Source of the DNA: Planktothricoides sp. SR001
Lineage (GTDB): Bacteria; Cyanobacteriota; Cyanobacteriia; Cyanobacteriales; Laspinemataceae
Assembly: GCF_001276715.1 (NCBI RefSeq)
Contig: NZ_LIUQ01000037.1
Coordinates: 2,387-66,386 of the forward strand
DNA: 64,000 bases
Reading direction: 5' to 3'
The notes beneath the pieces are model-generated. The model saw only the letters and a program-made list of their open reading frames with translations, was not told the DNA's origin and ran no database searches. Below, piece after piece: positions 17,257-26,582 of the stretch; position 1 is the stretch's first letter, and each line of letters begins with the position of its first letter. The position numbers were made by a program, and so were the translations under genes.

Positions 17257-17335
17257 GGTTATTGGTTATTCGTTATTCGTGATTTCCTTTTCCGGGCAAA
17301 TAATCAATAACCAATAACCAATAACCAATAACAAG
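17257..17335. repeat. Inverted heptamer repeats (GGTTATT / AATAACC)
   Basis: Three GGTTATT-type units at 17257-17279 face four AATAACC-type units at 17305-17335, able to fold into a long AT-rich stem between the KGK gene and ccsB. Typical cyanobacterial short tandemly repeated repetitive (STRR) sequence. Confidence 0.75.
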
Positions 17336-17345
17336 TATATAAAGT

Positions 17346-18410
17346 TTAGAAAAACCAACCGTAAGAGTGCAACCCTTTGCCCAAAAGATTGACCCCAAGA
17401 TAGCAGATCCAAACGACCACAAAACCAGTGGCGGCTAAAATTGCCGGACGGCGACCTTGCCAACCCCGGGTAATCCGGGCATGAAGATAGGCGGCGAATA
17501 CCAACCAGGTAATCAGCGCCCAAGTTTCTTTGGGATCCCAACTCCAGTAGGTGCCCCAAGCTTCATTGGCCCAAACTGCCCCGGCAATAATCCCAATGGT
17601 CAGCAGGGGAAATCCCAGACCAATGATCCGATAACTAATGTTATCCAGGGTTTCCGCAAGGCTGAGACGTTGCGGAGAGAGGGTGGTGGCTTCTTGGAAT
17701 TGTCCGGCGGTTTTCACCTGCTTGGGTTCCAGGAGTGCCACGTTGGAGGAACTCCCAGGGCTGCCATTATTTTGGCTAAATCCGGCAACTTCGGCGGTGG
17801 TCATAGGGCTAAATTGATTGATGACTAAGGCGTCAGCCCCTAGTTGTAAGCGATTTTCTGAGTTGCGGTAGGCGCCGTTACCAATGGAACTGCCTCGGAG
17901 TTCCACCGCTTGTCCGCGAGTGACAATGAGGAAGGCGATCGCCAAGACCGCACCCACCATCAGGGTGGAATAACTCAGCATCATCACACTGACGTGCATC
18001 ATCAGCCAGTTGGATTTGAGGGCGGGAACCAAGGGTTCTGCGGATTGCATTTGTGGCGGCAAGGTTAAAGCGGCAAAAGCGGTAATCCCCATTGCCACGG
18101 GTGCGGTAGCCACTCCCACCAACCGGCTGCGGCTCATATTTTCCGCAATCAAATGCATGGTGGTAATGCCCCAAGCCAGGAAAAAGAGCGATTCATACAA
18201 GTTACTCAAGGGAAAGTAACCGGCTTCGATCCAACGGGCACCGAGTAAGGTGGCCATGCAGAGGTTGGCGATCGCCATGCCACTGGTTCCCAAACCCCAG
18301 AGCAAAGGAATCCCCGGAAAGGCAGCACCCACCCAATAAAGCATCATAGTCACCAGCAATACGGCAAATGCTGCATTGTCCAGGTAATTCTGGAGTAATA
18401 CCAGATTCAT
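17346..18410 (-). CDS. ccsB: Cytochrome c biogenesis protein CcsA/ResC type (annotated CcsB in many genomes)
   Basis: 354-aa polytopic thylakoid/plasma membrane protein of system II cytochrome c maturation. It would carry haem to the p-side together with Ccs1/ResB. About eight membrane segments are seen. The conserved tryptophan-rich haem-handling motif is [13 protein letters not shown] near residues 285-298, and candidate haem-ligand histidines are in [11 protein letters not shown] and AAYLHARI. The soluble stretch at about 175-250 (Ser/Gly-rich, including GSPGSSSN) is longer than in short family members, as is usual in cyanobacteria. The Ccs1 partner is not in the window. Confidence 0.92.
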   Translation of the reverse strand: MNLVLLQNYLDNAAFAVLLVTMMLYWVGAAFPGIPLLWGLGTSGMAIANLCMATLLGARWIEAGYFPLSNLYESLFFLAWGITTMHLIAENMSRSRLVGVATAPVAMGITAFAALTLPPQMQSAEPLVPALKSNWLMMHVSVMMLSYSTLMVGAVLAIAFLIVTRGQAVELRGSSIGNGAYRNSENRLQLGADALVINQFSPMTTAEVAGFSQNNGSPGSSSNVALLEPKQVKTAGQFQEATTLSPQRLSLAETLDNISYRIIGLGFPLLTIGIIAGAVWANEAWGTYWSWDPKETWALITWLVFAAYLHARITRGWQGRRPAILAATGFVVVWICYLGVNLLGKGLHSYGWFF

Positions 18411-18565
18411 AAAAATTTCACCCCTTCAGTTATTTACCATTAATTTTCCAGTTCTTTCTATCAAAGCATAGTGGAAGCGTGAGAAACCCATTATCTTTAT
18501 TTGTTATTTGTTATTTGTTATTTAATTAAAAATAGCAACAAGCAACAAGCAACAACAAATAAAGA

Positions 18566-20281
18566 CTAATCTTTTGCCGGAGGCAATGGCCCCGGTGTGC
18601 CTGCGGTTTTCAGCCGGACAAAAATCTCATACTGGGCGGTTCGCGGACTGAGATTTGCTGCCGTGACCCCAATAGAACGAATACCGTTGACCATAGTTTT
18701 TTGGTCAGGAGGCAGTCTTAGCCAACTCGGAGGGTTTTGGTTAATGATACGTTCCACATCAATGAAGAATTGACCATTGTTCGGAGATAGCTGACTGGGA
18801 ACCGCTTGTTGAAATTCCTGATTCATCCCCAGGGGATTGCTAGGTTTGGGGACAAATGTGGGACTCAGGGGCGCACCAAAGGTTAAAAACGCTAAATCAC
18901 CATCAAGCCAGCCGTGAGTAACCTGTAAAGCACCATATTCTGAGGTCCAATTGACTATGGGTTCTTCGCCAATTTTTCCCGGTTCGACTTTAAAGTTATA
19001 TTGCTCTGCCATCACCTGATCAAGCTGACGGAAAATATTTTCTCCTGCACGGCGATCGCTCGCTTTTACCATAAACACCAAGGCCGACTGAAACTTAGAG
19101 TCGTTGTTATTCTCACCAGCGGCGACTAACCCTAGAGCGAATTGTCCCGCCATCCAACTCAATAAATCTTTCTCTAAATCTAATTTAGTGGTGTTTTTAA
19201 TCGCCGTGGGTAGCCAGTCAGGTTTCAGGGCTGCCAGGGGATTGGTTTGTGTTCCTTGGATATAGTCCTGCCATAACTGCTGTAAATTTTCCCCGGAAAC
19301 CACCATTGAGGTTTCTGATGGTAGGCGGTTGAGGATGCTATCCCCGGGTTTGGGAATGGGATATTTGCGATCGCTATCAGCTTTTAGCCACGCGATACTC
19401 TGAAACCGGATTCCTTCTGGCTCGAGCATAACATTCGTCGCCATCCCCTGCTGTTGCTGCACAGAAGCTAAACTCTGGGGACTTACCGCCTGATCTAATT
19501 GCAAAGCAGTCACAGCGGCAGCGACAGGTATATTCACATAAAATTGAGCAAATGCTCTGGACTCGTCTAAATTAGCCCAAGCTTGTTTAACACCGGATCC
19601 CTCCCTCAGAGAACTTCCTTTTTTATAAGTGTCAATGGCGCGGTTAATCGCCTCCGAACTATTAGCGATCGCCAAATATTTGCCACCGATCACCGAGATC
19701 GAGTAATTTTCCGGAATTCGGTCAACGGTTTCTTTAATCTCAATTCCTTGATAAGTCCGGTCAACCCACTTCACTTGACCGACAGATTTCGGAGAGGCTA
19801 AAAATTGTTTAGCTTTGGCCGCATTAGCGATCGGCAACACCATCACCACCGACTGCGAGGCTAAAGTCCCTGGGGCGGTTGGTGGCGTCGATTCCTTTTC
19901 CTTTTCTGTCAAATTAAGACCCGGTGGCGGCAAAAAACCAATGGTGATTTCTCTGCCGACCCAAGGCTGCATATCTTCAACATAGTTATAGCCGTTGGCC
20001 GTTAAAAAGCGATCGCGCAGTTCGGTCAACTTCCCATCAAATATTTTTTGACTTTCTGGCGTACCAAACTGACGCAGCTTTGTCCATTGTCGCTCATCAG
20101 TCGTCACAGAAATCGCCATCAAAGTATTCTCAGGTAATAACTCACTTCCAAGCAAACCTTGGCTTTGGGATTGTTTGGAAGTAATCCCCCAAAATGTGGC
20201 AATTCCTCCAATCAGCACCAGGGTAGCGGCCCCGGTGGCAATCATTATATTTCGTTTATCTTGTGAAATCATCACTTTCAT
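18566..20281 (-). CDS. DUF3352 family protein
   Basis: 571 aa from ATG 20281; an in-frame TTG lies ten codons upstream. A single membrane anchor near the N-terminus (IMIATGAATLVLIGGIATFW) is followed by a large, probably periplasmic or lumenal domain. The opening LLPENTLMAISVTTDERQW is typical of DUF3352, a cyanobacterial family of unknown function. The C-terminus is proline-rich. It lies between ccsB and cofH on the same strand, with small gaps and heptamer repeats (about 18495-18555). Confidence 0.8.
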   Translation of the reverse strand: MKVMISQDKRNIMIATGAATLVLIGGIATFWGITSKQSQSQGLLGSELLPENTLMAISVTTDERQWTKLRQFGTPESQKIFDGKLTELRDRFLTANGYNYVEDMQPWVGREITIGFLPPPGLNLTEKEKESTPPTAPGTLASQSVVMVLPIANAAKAKQFLASPKSVGQVKWVDRTYQGIEIKETVDRIPENYSISVIGGKYLAIANSSEAINRAIDTYKKGSSLREGSGVKQAWANLDESRAFAQFYVNIPVAAAVTALQLDQAVSPQSLASVQQQQGMATNVMLEPEGIRFQSIAWLKADSDRKYPIPKPGDSILNRLPSETSMVVSGENLQQLWQDYIQGTQTNPLAALKPDWLPTAIKNTTKLDLEKDLLSWMAGQFALGLVAAGENNNDSKFQSALVFMVKASDRRAGENIFRQLDQVMAEQYNFKVEPGKIGEEPIVNWTSEYGALQVTHGWLDGDLAFLTFGAPLSPTFVPKPSNPLGMNQEFQQAVPSQLSPNNGQFFIDVERIINQNPPSWLRLPPDQKTMVNGIRSIGVTAANLSPRTAQYEIFVRLKTAGTPGPLPPAKD

Positions 20282-20359
20282 TCTCGGTTCAGGCTCACTT
20301 GCACTGATCAAATAGCTTTGCTTTATGTTCTCAGGGATCGCATCCTTAAATCATGGCCG

Positions 20360-21547
20360 TCAGCTTGTTGACATGGAAATCATCCGCCGATCTACCGGCT
20401 TATATAAGGTATCTCGTTGTTGAGGCTGACGACCAATCGAGGCGATCGCAGCTTGTAAAGTTTCTGGTTCCAGACAAGTCCCGCCAACTGCCCCGGCCAT
20501 CGTTGTAATATGTTCTTCCATCAAAGTGCCGCCAATATCATTACACCCCCAATTCAGCGCTTCGGTTGCCCCCGCTAAACCCAGTTTCACCCAACTGGGC
20601 TGATGATTGGGAATCCAATCACCCAGAAACATTCGGGCAACCGCCGTCAAATGCAAGGTATCGGCCAAAACAGGCTGGTCACGGCCAACCCGACGACGCA
20701 ACGGCGCCGGGGCTTCCCTACCGACCCCGTCCCCACCGACAAAAGGCAGCAAGATAAATTCCGTAATCCGCGCCGGGTAATTTCTTTCTATTGCCGTTTT
20801 TTGGAGCGATCGCAACTGGGCCAAATGGTTAACTTGCTGTTCTGGGGTTTCAATATGTCCACAAAGCATCGTACTGGTAGTGGGCATTCCCAAGCGATGG
20901 GCTGTACACACAATCTCTAACCAAGTCTGGCTATTCAACTTTTCAGGACAAATCACCTGTCTGATGCGATCGTCCAGCACCTCTGCCGCAGTTCCTGGCA
21001 TCGAACCCGCCCCCGCATCCGCCAAAGCGCCAATCACCTGCTCATAAGTCAAACCATCCTCCCTAGCAATAAACTGCACTTCCTGGGGGGAAAAAGCGTG
21101 AAGATGTAAATCAGGAAAGCGATTTTTAATCGTTTGGACTAACTTGATGTAATAAGGTAAACAGGCGCCGCCAACCTTCGCTGCCGGATTCAACCCTCCT
21201 TGCATACAGATTTCCGTTGCCCCTCGCCTGACCCCTTCTGCCGCCTTTTGCTCGATTTGTTCCCAATCTAGCCAAAAAGCCCCCGCTGCACCGGCATCCC
21301 GCCGAAACGCACAAAAGCTACAATGTTGTTCACAAATATTGGTAAAATTAATATTCCGATTAATCACATAAGTCACCACATCTCCAACTTGCTGGCGTCT
21401 TAGTTGATTAGCCGTTTCTTGAATCATCAAGCGCACATCTGGATTCGTTACCTTGAGCAGTTGCACTGCTGCGGCCTCAGATAACTCATTACCAGCCAGT
21501 ATCTTCTCAAGAAGTTGCTCAACAGTTATAGTAGTCACAGATCGCAA
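20360..21547 (-). CDS. cofH: FO synthase subunit 2 (5-amino-6-ribitylaminouracil:tyrosine lyase)
   Basis: 395-aa radical SAM enzyme, motif C72-x3-C76-x2-C79 in [12 protein letters not shown]. It joins tyrosine-derived hydroxybenzyl to 5-amino-6-ribitylaminouracil; CofG then completes the deazaflavin FO. In cyanobacteria FO serves as antenna of some photolyases. The family strings [20 protein letters not shown] and GTAAEVLDD are present. The start is a TTG at 21547, with a GTG three codons on as an alternative. cofG is not in the window. Confidence 0.93.
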   Translation of the reverse strand: MRSVTTITVEQLLEKILAGNELSEAAAVQLLKVTNPDVRLMIQETANQLRRQQVGDVVTYVINRNINFTNICEQHCSFCAFRRDAGAAGAFWLDWEQIEQKAAEGVRRGATEICMQGGLNPAAKVGGACLPYYIKLVQTIKNRFPDLHLHAFSPQEVQFIAREDGLTYEQVIGALADAGAGSMPGTAAEVLDDRIRQVICPEKLNSQTWLEIVCTAHRLGMPTTSTMLCGHIETPEQQVNHLAQLRSLQKTAIERNYPARITEFILLPFVGGDGVGREAPAPLRRRVGRDQPVLADTLHLTAVARMFLGDWIPNHQPSWVKLGLAGATEALNWGCNDIGGTLMEEHITTMAGAVGGTCLEPETLQAAIASIGRQPQQRDTLYKPVDRRMISMSTS

Positions 21548-21951
21548 TTAGGTGTAAGTCACTGGTTCTATTTTGACATTTTTTGGGTAAATTAATCTAA
21601 CAGTTATTTATCTTTTTTTATTCCTTAGCCCATCAGTAAATCAACGACTTTTCAACGTTTCCTGATTTGTGAAAATCGGTGATCGGCCAAGTCGGAAGGG
21701 GCTGAGAAAAGATAAAAGATAAAAGAGAGGCTCTTTCCTCTCTCCTCTTGCCTCTCTCCTTCCGTTAGGGTTTACTAAATTCATCTATCTTATGATTCAG
21801 CGGAAACATCCAATCCGAGAGGTTGAATTGACTTCGGGGGCGATCGCTTATATAAAATAAAAATTTCACATTTATAGAACTTGCAATCGCCAATCATCGT
21901 CAATTATCAGAAATCATCAGAAATCATCCTCAAGATTTGTTTGCACAAAAA
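21548..21951. other. Divergent intergenic region between cofH and a glycosyltransferase gene
   Basis: Holds a pyrimidine-rich CTCTCTCCT stretch (about 21730-21765) and an AT-rich TATATAAAATA (about 21850) that could be a -10 for the + strand gene. ATCATCAGAA direct repeats at about 21895-21920. No gene seen. Confidence 0.4.
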
Positions 21952-23010
21952 ATGGAACCAGCAAAAATGGCCGCTCAAGCATCTAACAATCAAGAATCTA
22001 ACACTCAAGAATCTAACACGAGAGCCGCTCATCAGCCTCCCAAAATCTCCGTGGTTGTTCCCATTTACAATGAAGTAGACAGCATCCCCCGACTAATTGA
22101 TGCCATATCCTCCACCCTCAAACCGACGAACATCACTTATGAAATTATTTGTGTGGATGATGGCTCAAAAGATGGCTCTAGAAAGCTTCTCAAAGAAATT
22201 GCCGAACAAAGAACCGATCTCCGAGCGGTTCTTTTACGTCGCAACTATGGGCAAACTCCAGCAATGGCGGCTGGGTTTGAATATGCTAGAGGGGAAATTA
22301 TTGTCACAATGGATGGGGATTTGCAAAATGATCCCACAGATATTCCCAGAGCGATCGCCAAACTAGAAGAAGGATATGATTTAGTCAGTGGTTGGCGGCA
22401 AAAAAGACAAGATGATGCGTTAACGAGACTCTTGCCTTCCAAAATTGCCAACTGGCTAATTGGGCAAGTCACTGGCGTTCAATTACATGACTATGGCTGC
22501 TCGCTAAAAGCTTATCGCAGTGAAATTGTTAGCGATCTTAACCTTTACGGGGAATTGCATCGGTTTTTGCCCGTATTAGCATTTATTGAAGGTGCCAGAA
22601 TTACGGAAATTCCTGTATTACATCATGCGCGACAGTATGGAACCAGCAAGTATGGACTCAGCCGAACTTTCCGGGTCATCATGGATTTAATGACCATCTT
22701 TTTTATGAAGAAGTTTTTAACCCGACCCATGCACGTTTTTGGCTTGTTTGGCATTATATCCATGTTTTTGGGTACGGCATTAGGTATGTATTTAACTTTC
22801 CTAAAACTGGGTTTAGGACAAGCAATTGGCCAACGACCTTTGCTGATGTTGGCCGTGCTTTTATTGCTGACCGGAGTGCAGTTATTTTGTTTTGGAATAT
22901 TATCAGAATTGATGATGCGAACTTACCATGAATCGCAAAACCGTCCGATTTACCGAGTTCGAGAAGTAGTTGATTCAAAGGTTCACCCCGATTTGACAAA
23001 AACTGAGTAA
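21952..23010 (+). CDS. Membrane-bound family 2 glycosyltransferase (DPM1/GtrB type)
   Basis: 352 aa from ATG 21952; an upstream in-frame TTG at 21937 is less likely. GT-A fold with VVVPIYNE, ICVDDGS and the metal-binding TMDGDLQNDP, then QYGTSKYGLSRTFR, typical of polyprenyl-phosphate sugar transferases. Two membrane segments close the protein (about 262-282 and 298-318). It probably moves a sugar from a nucleotide to a polyprenyl phosphate at the inner membrane face. The first 30 residues are Gln/Asn-rich and low in complexity. An intrinsic terminator follows. Confidence 0.9.
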   Translation: MEPAKMAAQASNNQESNTQESNTRAAHQPPKISVVVPIYNEVDSIPRLIDAISSTLKPTNITYEIICVDDGSKDGSRKLLKEIAEQRTDLRAVLLRRNYGQTPAMAAGFEYARGEIIVTMDGDLQNDPTDIPRAIAKLEEGYDLVSGWRQKRQDDALTRLLPSKIANWLIGQVTGVQLHDYGCSLKAYRSEIVSDLNLYGELHRFLPVLAFIEGARITEIPVLHHARQYGTSKYGLSRTFRVIMDLMTIFFMKKFLTRPMHVFGLFGIISMFLGTALGMYLTFLKLGLGQAIGQRPLLMLAVLLLLTGVQLFCFGILSELMMRTYHESQNRPIYRVREVVDSKVHPDLTKTE

Positions 23011-23115
23011 AATTTTAAGCTAGTAGCTATTAGCGATCAGCTATCACTAAGAACCTACTCGTGATTTAAATTCGCATAATCCCTATGAATTGGCTATTAG
23101 TAAATTATAGTTAAA

Positions 23116-23154
23116 AGAAGTCCCTGATAAGTTTAGATGTGGGACTTCTTTTTA
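23116..23154 (+). terminator. Rho-independent terminator after the glycosyltransferase gene
   Basis: AGAAGTCCC (23116-23124) pairs with GGGACTTCT (23141-23149), followed by TTTTTA. Confidence 0.85.
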
Positions 23155-23211
23155 TCTGGGTGAAAATATAGACACTGAGAATTGTTTCAAGCAATTTAAT
23201 CCAGTAATCAT

Positions 23212-24618
23212 CTATTGTACGGTCAAGGTATAGCGTCCCCGTCCCCGATTATTTACCGTATTGGCTAAAATTCGATATTTGCCAGTGGTGGGTAAAGTAA
23301 TCCGAATCGTAGAATTGGTGGTTTGAGAATTTCTATCGTCATTTTCTTCTAGGGCTCGACCGTCGGGACCGATTAAGACCAAATAAGTATCAAAATCATC
23401 ACTATCCATGTTAATCGTGATTGTTTGACCGGCACGACCTTCAAATTGATAATCATCATATAAACTGCCATCAGAAGGGATAACCGCATCACCCACTGTG
23501 AGTTCTTCTTCTACTCGCAAAATCCACTGGTTGCCAATGGTGTTCGCTGATAAACGGTATGTGCCAAATTCTTGCCCTTGAGCCGAATTTGCCAGTAAAG
23601 TATAAGTTCCATTTTCCGGTAATGTCACCCGGATTTTGGCATTGCGGTTCTGCCCTCCATCATCGTCTTGAGCCAGTTCTTGTCCGGTGGTATCGAGTAA
23701 GATTAAATAGCTATCAATCTCATTACTACTCATTTCCAGAATTACTTCTTGACCCGCTTTGCCTTCAAATGTATAAATATCAAAAAAGCTACTATCGACT
23801 GGTAAAACATTCGCATCTTGGCTCAGGCTTCTTTCAATCGGTGACTGATTGAGGACTAAGGTTTCCGCCGGTCTCAGATTCCGTCGCTGTGGCCGACGCT
23901 GGGTAATTGCCGGGGCAGTTCCCTCTCGCACGGCGGTTAAAAAAGGTTGAATCCGGTCAGTAGAAATGGCAAAGCCAATGCCAATATTCCCTGTATTTTC
24001 TCTGGTGGTAAAAATAGCCGTATTTACGCCAATTAATTCACCGCGAGAATTAAGTAATGGCCCGCCAGAGTTGCCCGGATTAATTGCGGCGTCGGTTTGA
24101 ATTAAACCTCTTTGTGGATCAATTCGGCTAATAATTCCGATGGTAAAGGTTCCCTGAAGACCGAAGGGATTGCCGATCGCAAATGCTCGTTGTCCCACTC
24201 TCACTGAATTGGGACTGGCAATAGGAATTGTAGGCAGATTATTTTGATCGCGAATTTTCAGCACCGCTAGGTCTAAGCCATGGTCAGCGACGGCAATAAT
24301 GTCCGCTCTAAACCGTTGGCGATCGGCCATCACCACAGTGACAACATTAGTTCTAGCACTGGCAATAACGTGAGCATTGGTTAATACCAAGCCATCTGGG
24401 GTAATAATAGTACCACTGCCTCGCGATCCACTGACGGAAATAGAAACCACCGCCGGACTGGCTTTTTCATAAACCTGTATGTTTGTGTCTTCATCACCAT
24501 TTTGAGCATGAGCAGGCAGGAGGCGAAACGGATCCGTCAAGGGGATCGCACCTGTTGTAATTGCTGCCGCTAACATTACAGATGTTGTGAAACGTAAAAT
24601 CTGAGAATGGGAAGTCAT
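23212..24618 (-). CDS. Secreted trypsin-like serine protease (HtrA type) with two PPC domains
   Basis: 468 aa. A signal peptide ends near PAHAQ (about 38). The protease domain has the triad H83 (TNAHVI), D116 (HGLDLAVL) and S184 (NPGNSGGPLL), the HtrA/DegP arrangement. In place of a PDZ domain there are two bacterial pre-peptidase C-terminal (PPC) domains (about 265-360 and 370-468), each with a DSYL/DTYL strand and a QDDDGG or ENDDR-type acidic turn. It should act in the periplasm or outside the cell. PPC domains usually assist secretion or adhesion. It shares a strand with the two lipoprotein genes upstream across a repeat-rich gap. Confidence 0.9.
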   Translation of the reverse strand: MTSHSQILRFTTSVMLAAAITTGAIPLTDPFRLLPAHAQNGDEDTNIQVYEKASPAVVSISVSGSRGSGTIITPDGLVLTNAHVIASARTNVVTVVMADRQRFRADIIAVADHGLDLAVLKIRDQNNLPTIPIASPNSVRVGQRAFAIGNPFGLQGTFTIGIISRIDPQRGLIQTDAAINPGNSGGPLLNSRGELIGVNTAIFTTRENTGNIGIGFAISTDRIQPFLTAVREGTAPAITQRRPQRRNLRPAETLVLNQSPIERSLSQDANVLPVDSSFFDIYTFEGKAGQEVILEMSSNEIDSYLILLDTTGQELAQDDDGGQNRNAKIRVTLPENGTYTLLANSAQGQEFGTYRLSANTIGNQWILRVEEELTVGDAVIPSDGSLYDDYQFEGRAGQTITINMDSDDFDTYLVLIGPDGRALEENDDRNSQTTNSTIRITLPTTGKYRILANTVNNRGRGRYTLTVQ

Positions 24619-24678
24619 AACTAAATGATGAAAAGTGTTTAATTTTGCCGACGATCAGCACGAATCTGTCGTTCCATA

Positions 24679-24832
24679 CTTGTTTGTTGTTCGTTATTTG
24701 TTATTTGTTATTGGCTATTTGTTGTTTGTTGGGTAGGGATTCTTTGTTTGTTGGGTAGGGATTCTTTGGTTGTTGGTTGTTGGGTAGGGATTCTTTAGTT
24801 GTTGGTTGTTGGTTGTTTGTTGTTTGTTGGTT
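24679..24832. repeat. STRR array with three copies of a GTTGGGTAGGGATTCTTT unit
   Basis: TTATTTG and GTTGTTG heptamers interleave with three copies of GTTGGGTAGGGATTCTTT. The same unit occurs twice at 48576-48634, so it is a dispersed family. Confidence 0.85.
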
Positions 24833-24854
24833 ATTAATTCGCCCCTCTGCTCCT

Positions 24855-25030
24855 CCGCCTCTCCGCCGATGGCGGCCTCCTCCCCCCGCCGATGGCGGCC
24901 TCCTCCCCCCGCCGATGGCGGCCTCCTCCGCCGATGGCGGCCACCTCCGCCCCTCCGCCGATGGCGGCCACCTCTGCACCTCTGCACCTCTGCACCTCTG
25001 CCGATGGCGGCCACCCGATCGCGGCCTCAC
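24855..25030. repeat. GC-rich array with six CCGATGGCGGCC units
   Basis: CCGATGGCGGCC recurs six times with TCCTCC or CACCTCTG spacers, plus a CACCTCTG tandem run at 24968-25000. Much richer in GC than the surroundings. The word CCGATGGCGG occurs again near 60370. Long open frames across it arise from the repeat. Confidence 0.85.
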
Positions 25031-25043
25031 CACCACCAGCCGC

Positions 25044-25577
25044 TCACCGAGGATCCATTGGCACATTTAAAGGTTTGCCGGATTGGTCGTAGACTAAAAT
25101 ATCCCATTGGCCATTAGCACTGGATTCAAAGGCAATGGTACTGCCATCGGCACTAATGGTAGGATGACGAACTTGGGCAGGGAGGTTAGCAGTAAGATTT
25201 CTCAATTGACGAGTTTCTCGATCGTACAAATAAATGTCGGTGTTGTCTTGTTGAATGCGAGTAAACACAATATAACGTCCGTCTTGAGAAATCCCTGGGT
25301 CTGAGGCGATCGCATCCAAACTATTTAACCCGGGCAAATCAATCAAACGCCGACTTAACCCATCAAACAGATAAATATCTTGGCGTCCTAATCGGTCAGA
25401 GGCAAATACAATATAACGTCCAGCAACTTGAGGGCTAAGTTCATCAAACTGCGAATTTAACCCCCGTCCTCCAGTATCAAAGGGAAAACTAAGCATCCGG
25501 GGATAAATAGTGCAACTACTTAAAATCGTCGCGATCGCGGGGGGAAGAAGGAATTTAAGGACTTTGGCGATTTTCAT
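25044..25577 (-). CDS. TolB-like beta-propeller-repeat lipoprotein (copy 1)
   Basis: 177 aa from ATG 25577. A lipoprotein signal peptide ends at ILSSC. After it come three WD40-like/PD40 repeats with TolB-type blades, for example ASDPGISQDGRYIVFTR and HPTISADGSTIAFES, each followed by a DIYLYDRETRQ-type strand. Three blades are too few for a full propeller, so it may oligomerise or bind a surface. Paralog of the next gene upstream (same order of blades, LNSLDAIAS matching LNQPEAIAS). Probably anchored in the periplasm; function unknown. Confidence 0.82.
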   Translation of the reverse strand: MKIAKVLKFLLPPAIATILSSCTIYPRMLSFPFDTGGRGLNSQFDELSPQVAGRYIVFASDRLGRQDIYLFDGLSRRLIDLPGLNSLDAIASDPGISQDGRYIVFTRIQQDNTDIYLYDRETRQLRNLTANLPAQVRHPTISADGSTIAFESSANGQWDILVYDQSGKPLNVPMDPR

Positions 25578-25651
25578 GGCGTCCAAGGGGCTTCAGGTGC
25601 TTCAGGGGCAGGGGCGAACCAACAACAAATAACAAATAACAAATAACAAGG

Positions 25652-26218
25652 TTATGGGGTCAAAGATGGGGCAAGGGGTACACCATCGAGTAAATCTAAT
25701 TCTATGTTTGGGCCTCGGTCAATTACCCCAATATCCCACTGACCGCGTAACCCATTTTCAAACACAATATAGCGACCATCGGGACTAATCCGAGGGTTGC
25801 GGATACTGCCTTGGTAGGCTTCGTAAATAATTCTAGATTGCCGAATTAAGCGATCGTAAACCACGATCGCCGGTCTCCCTTGGTCATTGGTGAGATAACT
25901 AATATAACGGGCGGTATTACTAACACTAGGCCGAGAAGCGATCGCCTCTGGTTGATTTAAACCGGGCAACTCTACAAATTGTCGCTGTTGTAAATCATAC
26001 AACCAAACATTATGACTCCCACTGCGATTAGAAACAAACGCTAAAAAACGACCATCCGCACTCAAAGCCGGATGTTGTTCTGTGGCCCGACTATTTAAAG
26101 AAGTTGGGTCAATCGGCACAGTAGTAGAAGTACAGCCACCCATCAACGCCGCGAGACTTACCGTGAAGCTGACAGTCAGCCAATACCGGATTTTCTGGAT
26201 CACACGAAATTTTTTCAC
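25652..26218 (-). CDS. TolB-like beta-propeller-repeat lipoprotein (copy 2)
   Basis: 188 aa. The signal peptide has the lipobox LMGGC. Three PD40 blades follow: HPALSADGRFLAFVS, RPSVSNTARYISYLT and NPRISPDGRYIVFEN, each paired with a VWLYDL or IVVYDR strand. Tandem paralog of copy 1, separated by 74 bp that include AACAAAT heptamers. Likely co-transcribed with it. Confidence 0.82.
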   Translation of the reverse strand: MKKFRVIQKIRYWLTVSFTVSLAALMGGCTSTTVPIDPTSLNSRATEQHPALSADGRFLAFVSNRSGSHNVWLYDLQQRQFVELPGLNQPEAIASRPSVSNTARYISYLTNDQGRPAIVVYDRLIRQSRIIYEAYQGSIRNPRISPDGRYIVFENGLRGQWDIGVIDRGPNIELDLLDGVPLAPSLTP

Positions 26219-26582
26219 GTTCAGGTTAGACTATCAATAATAGAACCGAACGACATCGGCTTATTGGTTTGTAACTTCAATTGATATAAACTTTAAGCCC
26301 TTGATTAATTAACCTGTGGTCAATTTTGGCTCAATTTTGCTTGATAATTTCAAGATGATTTGAAGATGATTTCAATATGATGGTAAAAATAGAAACTGGG
26401 GAAATTTTTCGTTAATTTCGAGCGCACTTATCACCATAATTTTTGCAGCCCATACCAACCAAATGCTCAAAAGATAAACATAGTTGGCAAAATTATCGTT
26501 GGCAAAATTATCATTGGCTGATGACTTTTTCCGGTTTTTTCCCCAAGTTTCTTAACCCAAACCTATTTAGGCGATCGCCTAG
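26219..26582. other. Intergenic region, no gene seen
   Basis: Upstream of the lipoprotein pair and downstream of ycf66. Contains TTGAAGATGATTT-type direct repeats (about 26348-26380) and GGCAAAATTATC twice (about 26489-26513). A minor open frame there lacks family features. Confidence 0.4.

Noticed and set aside
24701-25117. Long open frames on both strands (up to 121 codons) in the GC-rich array
   Set aside because: They translate the repeat units (AAIGRG-, PPSAD-like) and exist in several frames at once.
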